Assembly: GCA_024803745.1 (NCBI GenBank)
Contig: JANJXV010000160.1
Coordinates: 1,184,001-1,248,000 of the forward strand
Length of the DNA stretch: 64,000 nt
Direction of reading: 5' to 3'
Source of the DNA: Megascapheus bottae
Taxonomy: Eukaryota; Chordata; Mammalia; Rodentia; Geomyidae
Of this stretch, positions 57,272-64,000 are shown piece after piece. The first letter of the stretch is position 1; each line of letters opens with the position of its first letter. Position numbers and translations under genes: made by a program. The notes below the pieces were generated by a model that saw only the letters and a list, made by a program, of their open reading frames with translations, did not search any database and was not told the DNA's origin.

Positions 57272-58034
57272 TTTTAATATATTTTTATTGTACTTAATAG
57301 AAGGGTTACATTATATTCACCAGATAGAAGATGCTTTACTTCATAAACATTGATACCCTTTCTCATGTCTTGGTCCCCATTTCCCTCCCCCGACCCTCAT
57401 CTTGTTTTCCCCCTTCCCTATCCAATTTCAAATAACCAAATAAACATATATACAATATATCAGATAACAAGGTAAAATACTGTAACAATTCGAGGTAACC
57501 AAGGGACAGCAAAAGAGATGAGAGATAACATAGTACATTAAGGACAACAATCACTCATTATATGGCTGTTGTTTCTATATCCTGGAGGACCTTTCATTTA
57601 GCATCATACTATATGGCCTTATGTATCTAGGTTTTGTTCTATTGGAAATCTCTGCTAGGAGAGCCTAAGGTTTCTACTGATTATGACAAATGAGGGAAAC
57701 CATTGAGCCTATGTTCCTTTGAGTCTGGCTTACTTCACTTAAAATGATTTTATTCTAAGTCTTTCCATCTCCTTACAAATGGGGCGATGTCGTTCTTTCT
57801 GACAGCAGCATAGAATTCCATTGTGTATAAATACCACATCTTGTTGATCCACTCATTAACTGCGGGGCATCTGGGTTGGTTCCATATCTTTGCTATGGTA
57901 AATAGTGCTGCAATGAACGTCATTGTGATAGTGGATGTGGTATGTCCTTGTTTCTGGACAACAGGGTAAATGCCAACTAGTGGAATTGCTGGGTCATAGG
58001 GGAGCTCTAGGTTAAGTCTTTTGAGGAACCCCCT
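57272..58034 (-). mobile_element. L1 3' end, antisense, about 760 bp
   Basis: tttttaatatatttttattg (A-tail side), ttcaccagatagaagatgct, tgataccctttctcatgtct, a C-rich tract (57384-57400), cagcaaaagagatgagagat, then ORF2 complement to about 58034 (ttaagtcttttgaggaaccc). Same subfamily as 59070-59728, with the shared phrase ttcaccagatagaagatgc. Confidence 0.93.
57674..58034 (-). pseudogene. L1 ORF2 C-terminal fragment, frameshifted
   Basis: Minus-strand reading gives …LELPYDPAIPLVGIYP…, …IWNQPRCPAVNEWINKMW… and …RRWKDLE followed by an in-frame stop at 57750-57752. An insertion there moves the true C-terminal end (stop at 57676-57674) to another frame. Dead fragment. Confidence 0.9.
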
Positions 58035-58546
58035 GTCAGGAAGCTCTTTTCCTTTGTTTTGCAGAAACTGTTCTGTATTCAAACAGAACCCTACCTGTAT
58101 TAATCACTTCTGGAAAGGATTGTACTGCATCACCTAGCAAAAACCCTGAGAAACTTCAGCTTCCTGAACAACTAGCTGCAAAAAACTATGAAACGTAAGT
58201 AATACATTCCTTCAGCATTTGAAATGCTCATCAACTCCAGCCTTCACTCACTCTATTCATGAACAATATTCTTATGCCATCTGGTCCCTTACCTCTTGGA
58301 AAGTTAATAACCTTTGCTTCCTCTCTTACCACTTGGACACTTGGTGATTTCTTTCCCATATCTTACATGCTAGCTTAAGCTCCCAGACTTAACAACAAAG
58401 AGGTTTTATTATAACAGTTCTAAACACGCATATATTTTGACCATATTTATTCTTTTTTTAATCTCTGCTCCTCTTGTTCATTTCTGGTTGCGTATCAAGC
58501 TCATGATTAAAAATGAAATTAATGTCCCCTAAGATATATTCCTCTT
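58035..58546. other. Non-coding DNA, nothing recognised
   Basis: No gene or repeat family that I can support. Confidence 0.4.
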
Positions 58547-59053
58547 TGTTATGGCTGGTATCTAAAATGTTGCCCCAAAGCTATATGCTAAAGATTCGAT
58601 TGCCTGCTGATATGCTTTTTACAAAGTGGTGGGATCATGAAAACTTTGTTCTCACCAAAGGATCAACCTACTCATGTGTCCATAATTTGATGAGCTATTG
58701 GGAAGGGATAAAAACTTTCCAATTTGAGCTGGGACTTAAGGTTGTTAAATGCATCCCTGAAATGTGTCCTTGTAAATGATGTTTGTTCTGCTCTCTTCTC
58801 TCTCCTATTTCTCTTCTATCTCTGCTCTCCAGTCTTCAATTCTCTTTCTCCTTCTTCCACTTCTCTCCTTTTTCTCTTCTCTCTCTCTCTCCTGCCTACT
58901 TAACGTGAATAAATGGCTTCCTCCTCCACATATTCCTGCTACCATGATGTTCTGCTTCTCCCCAAAGCAGACTGAAACTATATCCCAAAACAAATGTTGC
59001 CACCGTTAAGCTGATTTTCTTAGGTATTTTGCCATGGAGCTAGAAGGCTAGCA
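58547..59053 (+). mobile_element. MaLR/ERVL-type solo LTR (probable)
   Basis: Follows the order of rodent MaLR-like LTRs: tgttatggctggtatctaaa, atgttgccccaaagctatat, gcctgctgatatgcttttta, gtggtgggatcatgaaaact, ataatttgatgagctattgg, a CT-rich middle (58790-58895), atgatgttctgcttctcccc and ttaggtattttgccatggag, ending ctagca. Starts TG and ends CA. A polyadenylation-like aataaa is at about 58906. No internal retroviral sequence on either side. Confidence 0.6.
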
Positions 59054-59069
59054 CATTCATTTACTAGCT

Positions 59070-59728
59070 ATTTTTTCATATATTTTTATTGTGATTAATA
59101 GAAGGGTTACATTATATTCACCAGATAGAAGATGCAATACTTCACAAACATTGATACCCTTTCTCATGTCTTGGTCCCCATTTCCCTCTCCCCACCCCTG
59201 CCCCTCCTCTTGTTTTCCCTGCTTCCTTATCTATCCGATTTCAAATAACTAAATAAGCATATATACACTATATCCGATAACAAGGTGAAATACTGTAACA
59301 ATATAAGATAGCAGAGGGACAGCAAAAGAGATGAGAGATAACATAGTACATTAAAGACAACAATCACTCATTATATGGCTTGTGTTTCTATATCCTGGAG
59401 GTCCTTTCATGTAGTGTCATACTATGTGACCTTGTGTATCTAGGTTTTGCTCTATTGGAAATCTCTGCTAGGAGAGCCCAAGGTATCTACTGATTATGAC
59501 AAATGAGGGAAACCATTGAGCCTATGTTCCTTTGAGTCTGGCTTACTTCACTTAATATGATTTTTCTAAGTCTTTCCATAGCCTTACAGATGGGGCAATG
59601 TCAGTCTTTCTGACAGCAGCCTAGAATTCCATTGTGTATAAATTCCACATCTTGTGGATCCACTCATCAACTGAGGGGCATCTGGGTTGCTTCCATATCT
59701 TTGCTATAGTAAATAGTGCTATCTAGAT
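59070..59728 (-). mobile_element. L1 3' end, antisense, about 655 bp
   Basis: tttttcatatatttttattg, ttcaccagatagaagatgca, tgataccctttctcatgtct, C-rich tract 59185-59215, ORF2 stop complement at 59487-59489 and ORF2 text to agtaaatagtgct at 59728. Flanks ctagctatttt (about 59064) and ctagatatttt (about 59732) may be the target duplication with one mismatch. ORF2 part is only about 80 codons. Confidence 0.93.
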
Positions 59729-59827
59729 ATTTTCTTTACCACTGTTTGCAATACTTCATTGATATTATCTCAGAGGCACACTCTGACTCAACTTTCAGAT
59801 CTTAATGATTCTTTTATTTCTTTACAC

Positions 59828-59905
59828 AAATAAAATTTTCCATTGTCATTCAACTCTTCTACTCAGTAATCTTCAGTAGCTCTCTATTTCATCCAATAAT
59901 AGGCC
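59828..59905 (+). mobile_element. L2 LINE fragment (weak)
   Basis: cattcaactcttctactcag, taatcttcagtagctctcta and tttcatccaataataggcca follow the L2 phrase …tgctcaaaactcttcagtggctcccc…aggataaaatccaa…. Confidence 0.42.
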
Positions 59906-61477
59906 AAAATTTCTCCTGAACCAGGAAACAGAAACTTAAGTCTCTGAGCTAGCTAATTAAACTTCTAAATTTCAAAATCACCATCTATGCATATGTGTGG
60001 ACATTTATATAGTAATATTCAAATGGTAAAAGATTCTTTATAATCTTTTCTATTCACCTAATGAATTATTCCCATCATCATATACTCTTCTACTCCTTGG
60101 TTATGATTCCCACTGTGATATCATTAACAATTCGTTATGGATCCCATTTCTTCTAAGTTTCTCTTCTTTCTACTTAGGATGGTTTTCTCACACCAGTAAC
60201 CTTATGTTTGACCTAATTTTGATACGATTTTCTGACCCTGTTCGAGAGCTCAGACATCAAAAAGATATTCACCATCTTTCTAGAAACTGGCTTTGGTTTA
60301 ACCCTAAAATGAGTAAATAGGTGTTCTTCATGAACTGCACTCAAAGCTTACTTGCTACTTAAAGCAAGACCTCAAAAAACATCACAACTCATAAAATCAA
60401 TAATATCACAGAGTTCTTTTGTAAAGAACTTCAAGCATTTACATATATGCAATGAAACTGATGTGCAGTCAAAATGACAGAAACAGATGGTTCTGCCATC
60501 ACTTTATATGACAATTGTTTCTCCAGGCAGGTGAACAGAAGGAACCAGTGGTAGAAGGTGAAAAGGGTCTTGCAATTTAGAACCCACTGAAGTATAAAAT
60601 GCCACCAAACTTGTCTCAAATTAAAACACATTTTAGTTTCTTCATTTGAAATCCTATACTGGGTAAGATTAAAAATCTCATAACTACCCAGATTTAAACT
60701 CTGAGCTTCTGATCATCCGAGGCCTGAAAATACTGGTTTGTGATGAACAGGTCTTAGGGAAACAGAAGGGGCATTTCAAATTCAAGATAAAACTATATCC
60801 ATTGAGAATCTATATAACTGTCCAAACAAGAGTTTTCAAGATAAAATATCCAATTTATTTTAAAGTAAGATGTTTTAAATGTTCATATTCACCAAGTTTC
60901 ACCAACTTACATATTCCTTTATTTAACAGTGATTTATTGATAAGAAATAATACAGTATAATGAACAGAGCACAATATCTGGTATTGTATACCTTGGGTTT
61001 CCTTTCCTACCTCCCCTACTTGTTGATTCTGTAGAACTATAGTCCTGGAATAGAAGCCTGGCTTTATAAGATTCACTTTTCTCTACTGTCATGAAGCAGA
61101 ATGTAGCATGTAAGTCCAGACAGTATTTGGCATTTTCTGAACAACTAAGTATAAACTCACCTCCTTCACTCACGTTCCTTCTCCTGCCATGTCCTATTAT
61201 GCACATGTTGAGCACAGTTCAACTCCAAAGTTCAGAGTGTGAAAAAGTTCAAACTTTATACTTAATGCTATGAATATTATCTCTCAGCCCAGAAAGCAGA
61301 ATCACAATTCTGCCATTCTTTGGTGTCACTACTTTTCATCATTCACACTGCAGCTTAAATTTTGCACCCAAGAAAAGTCAAAACTTCCTGCCTACTAGCA
61401 CATGGTGAATATTAATCCTTAGCGTCCATTCTTTCTTTCACAGTGTGTATCAATACTCCACTACCTAAATATAAGTC
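59906..61477. other. Non-coding DNA, nothing recognised
   Basis: Two overlapping minus-strand frames of 73 and 93 codons (60855-61215) have no recognisable content. Confidence 0.45.
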
Positions 61478-61482
61478 TGTGT

Positions 61483-61530
<48 letters not shown>
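61478..61530. repeat. (TG)n microsatellite
   Basis: GT run of about 50 bp with one C interruption near 61487. Alternating cysteine/valine frames over it are repeat translation. Confidence 0.95.
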
Positions 61531-61531
<1 letters not shown>

Positions 61532-62368
61532 TAAGAGGCCTGGAAACACATTTTTCTTGGTATATCTATCTGGCAATTCTCCTTGGAGCTTCCTCACTCA
61601 TTTCTGTGTCCATCTTTATATGGTTCTCTTCCCTCAGGATTCCTATGTCCAACTGTCCTTCTCCCTTCTCTAAAAAGATATCCAGTCCTTAGATTGATGG
61701 CTCACAGTCATTGGTAATCATCTCATGCTAACTGCATCTGCTATGACTGTTTCCAATAAGGTTTCAGTCACAAGTACAGGATTAACACTGGAAAGCACCA
61801 AGGAAAGCTTAGCACCCTTTTGGAGTAACCAAGGAAAAATATAAGCCAAAATGAATCTAACCATGATAGCTTTCTTTTGTCTTCTACTTTCAATATTACC
61901 CATGTGATTAGTAATAACATAACTCACTAATTTGTAATTTTCTTCTATCTATAGTTGGTTCCAGTTGGAAATGGAAGTGATGGGTTGCGCTCTGGCTTAG
62001 TGAATTAACCCTATTTTTGATCAACTTTCCATAAAATCTAACTAAAAGTGCCTATATTATAGCAAATTTGATAATTAAATGATATTTTAAGAGCCTGGAG
62101 AAACTGGTAACACTAAACAGTTATCTACTGGATGGGACCCAAAAAGTGATTAATGTTACCTACCCATCATGCCCAAGTCCTGGAGTGCTAAAGCACTTCA
62201 GTTCTTGTATCTGGGTCAGACTTGATCAACGTCCAAAATAAATTAAAAAATATAGAAAACATTTTTAACAATATTGTCCATTCAGCCCTTAAGAACAATT
62301 GAAGTTTGCACTGCTAATTCTGATGAAATAACAAAAAAGACCATAATGAAAATATACGCGCAGTCTAA
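61531..62368. other. Non-coding DNA, nothing recognised
   Basis: No gene or repeat family that I can support. Confidence 0.4.
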
Positions 62369-62671
62369 AAGATTTGCAATAGAGCAAAATCTTGATACAT
62401 AAGGACATATAATGTGAAGCTTATTGAAAGGACCTCCAGGATGGTGAAACAAAAGCCATATAATGAATGATTGTTGTCCTTAATGTACTATGTTGTCTCT
62501 CATCTCCTTTGCTGTCCCTTGGTTATCTCATATTGGTATAGTATCTCACTTTGTTATCTGATATATTGAATTTATTTGTATTTGGATATTTGAAATTTGA
62601 TAGGGAAGGGGGGAAAACCAAGACGGGTGGGGGTGTGGGGGGGGGGAAACGGGTACCAAGACATGTGAAAG
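62369..62671 (+). mobile_element. Young L1 3' UTR fragment lacking its 3' end
   Basis: Starts aagatttgcaatagagcaaa, carries catattggtatagtatctca, the G-rich tract (gggtgggggtgtgggggggg) and gggtaccaagacatgtgaaa, then stops. The next 80-90 bp of the family (the tatcaatgtatgtgaatt block, attacaataaa and A-tail) are absent. The 5' part is nearly identical to the 54 kb pair, so the loss is recent. Confidence 0.92.
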
Positions 62672-63224
62672 ACATTTGTTTCAGAGTTCATTTGTTGGAC
62701 TTATGCTAGGAAAAATCAACTAATGGCGATGCAGACAATAAAATATGAGGATTTACCTATCAAACAGCTTGAAAAACATTAAGAAACATTTTAGTAAAGT
62801 GCTTATACTTATTTTTAATCAGTCAGAATTTCATTTCAATATCAAGGCACCCTTCACAAACTTATGAAATCCCTGATGACTAAAGTACAACAAGATTCTG
62901 CAGGAAAAGGTAACACACCTAAGAGACTGTGATGAAGGGGTGGATGAGCCATGGCGTAGAAATCTAAGAGCAGAACAGCATAGATAGTCTATCAACTCCA
63001 GCTGGAGAGTGTTGTTTGCTTCTGTTTTCAGGGACAGAGTTCATGAATCATCCCATCAGTTTTTAAAACTTCAATCAGAGAAGTCAACTATTTGATGTGC
63101 AATCTTTATTTTCTTCTTTTTTTCCCACCCAAACCATAATATAGTGCAGAAAGAATATGTGTGTGAGGGATGCAAATAATAATCGCTACACCAAGTCGTC
63201 TTGGTGTTGACAGAAAAAAAAAGA
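62672..63224. other. Non-coding DNA, nothing recognised
   Basis: No gene or repeat family that I can support. Confidence 0.4.
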
Positions 63225-63480
63225 AGAATTCCAGCAGCAATGTGTGAATCACGGGGAAACCATTACTGATGTGGCCAGTTCAGGTCACTGTGTTTTCAGA
63301 TTGGCGGCCACACAGAGCCTCCACAGTTCAAGTCCCATCTGACACGCACACATGCACTCTGGATCACTCAAAATAAAAACTGCTCTCCCTACACTTGTCT
63401 GTCTCCATGAGGTCAGCATTAAATAACTATTATGTCTGGCATAAAGAGCAATGGCTGCTCTTTTTTTCAAATGCCACCAG
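63225..63480. promoter_or_regulatory. Candidate conserved non-coding element (weak)
   Basis: Repeat-free, relatively GC-balanced: atcacggggaaaccattact, cagattggcggccacacaga, gaggtcagcattaaataact and gcataaagagcaatggctgc. Overlapping short frames are not supported by splice context. Texture-based call. Confidence 0.2.
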
Positions 63481-64000
63481 TTCCCATTTTAAAGTAAATG
63501 CCATTTGGTCAAAAATATGTATTCGTCTTGAAATCTGATAGGACTGAGTTGCAAAGCACTTCTGATTTTGTGCTCAGAGTACTTTTGTGGGGAAATTGCC
63601 ACTACCCACTCAGGCCTCTAGGGCCCCAGAGCTCAGGAATCGCTGAGCTCTGTCATTCTCGCCTACTTCTGCTGATTCCATGAGCCTTAGTGCCACCTCT
63701 GTCCATCATCATAGCATGTCTCTAATGTGTCTTAAATTTTTTCAAATGAAAATAGAATGACATACAATGATAATTTTTATAGTAACTGTAAATTTACATT
63801 ATTTTATTAATAAAAATCAATTGTGCAAGCCTCATGTATTACTGTTATACTGGACCCCAGTAATTATGAATACTGTCAATCTACCTTCTATTAGTAACAT
63901 TATTCTGGAATTTTAGGGTTATTTTTAACCATTTTAGAACATATTAGTTTTACAAGTTCTCATTTACATACACACATACATACATAAGACAAACCCAAGT
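63481..64000. other. AT-rich non-coding DNA to window edge
   Basis: Ends in a short (CATA)n-like stretch (63968-63985). No gene. Confidence 0.4.

Noticed and set aside
57006..57353. 115-codon plus-strand frame
   Set aside because: It runs into an antisense L1 3' UTR. The hydrophobic end is translated A/T-rich tail.

Overview
The window looks like mammalian nuclear DNA, most probably from a geomyoid rodent (pocket mouse, kangaroo rat or gopher group). It is AT-rich and carries no dense open reading frames. It is full of LINE-1 fragments sharing one lineage-specific 3' UTR, ancient mammalian repeats (MIR, L2, a MER5A-like element, a MaLR-like LTR), long CA/CT microsatellites, and two SINE types. 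One SINE is a dimer of two tRNA-like halves, which I match from memory to the IDL-Geo family of Geomyoidea. The other joins a 7SL/B1-like half to an ID-like half. The taxon rests on recognising these SINEs by eye and was not searched.

I find no intact protein-coding gene, tRNA, rRNA, CRISPR array or prokaryotic operon. Every long reading frame I can explain is a LINE-1 ORF2 fragment, a translated microsatellite, or an open frame in GC-rich LINE-1 promoter sequence. The window reads as a gene desert or a very large intron.

Layout. 1-1466: end of a LINE-1 with a broken ORF2. 1.5-10.3 kb: old LINE-1 pieces, three dimeric SINEs, two CA tracts and a 5'-inverted LINE-1 (5788-6872). 11.1-11.8 kb: long CT/CTCTGT tracts. 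12.08-13.69 kb: a LINE-1 5' UTR with the first ORF1 codons, joined head-on to an antisense LINE-1 3' UTR. 16-26.5 kb: fossil LINE-1, L2 and SINEs, including an antisense ORF2 fossil (24.6-26.4 kb) carrying three SINEs. 27-36 kb: mostly unique DNA with MIR, LINE-1 tails and three stretches that look like conserved non-coding elements.

37.05-38.35 kb: a CpG-rich block, the compositional outlier of the window. It has two tandem-repeat clusters (one with an NRF1-type palindrome), a strong minus-strand splice donor, and a second LINE-1 5' UTR that matches the copy at 12.1 kb for 239 bp and then differs completely. 38.6-47 kb: composite SINEs, a B1, a LINE-1 with an intact ORF2 end (41.96-42.66 kb), MIR, MER5A and L1M fossils. 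47-64 kb: unique DNA with candidate regulatory elements, a near-identical tandem pair of LINE-1 3' ends (54.0-54.6 kb), two antisense LINE-1s flanking a MaLR-like LTR (57.3-59.7 kb), and a LINE-1 lacking its 3' terminus (62.4 kb).

The most promising places for something undescribed are the CpG-rich block at 37.05-38.35 kb, which may be a lineage-specific LINE-1 promoter, a composite retroelement or a real bidirectional promoter, and the apparent swap of LINE-1 5' UTR sequence between the two copies.
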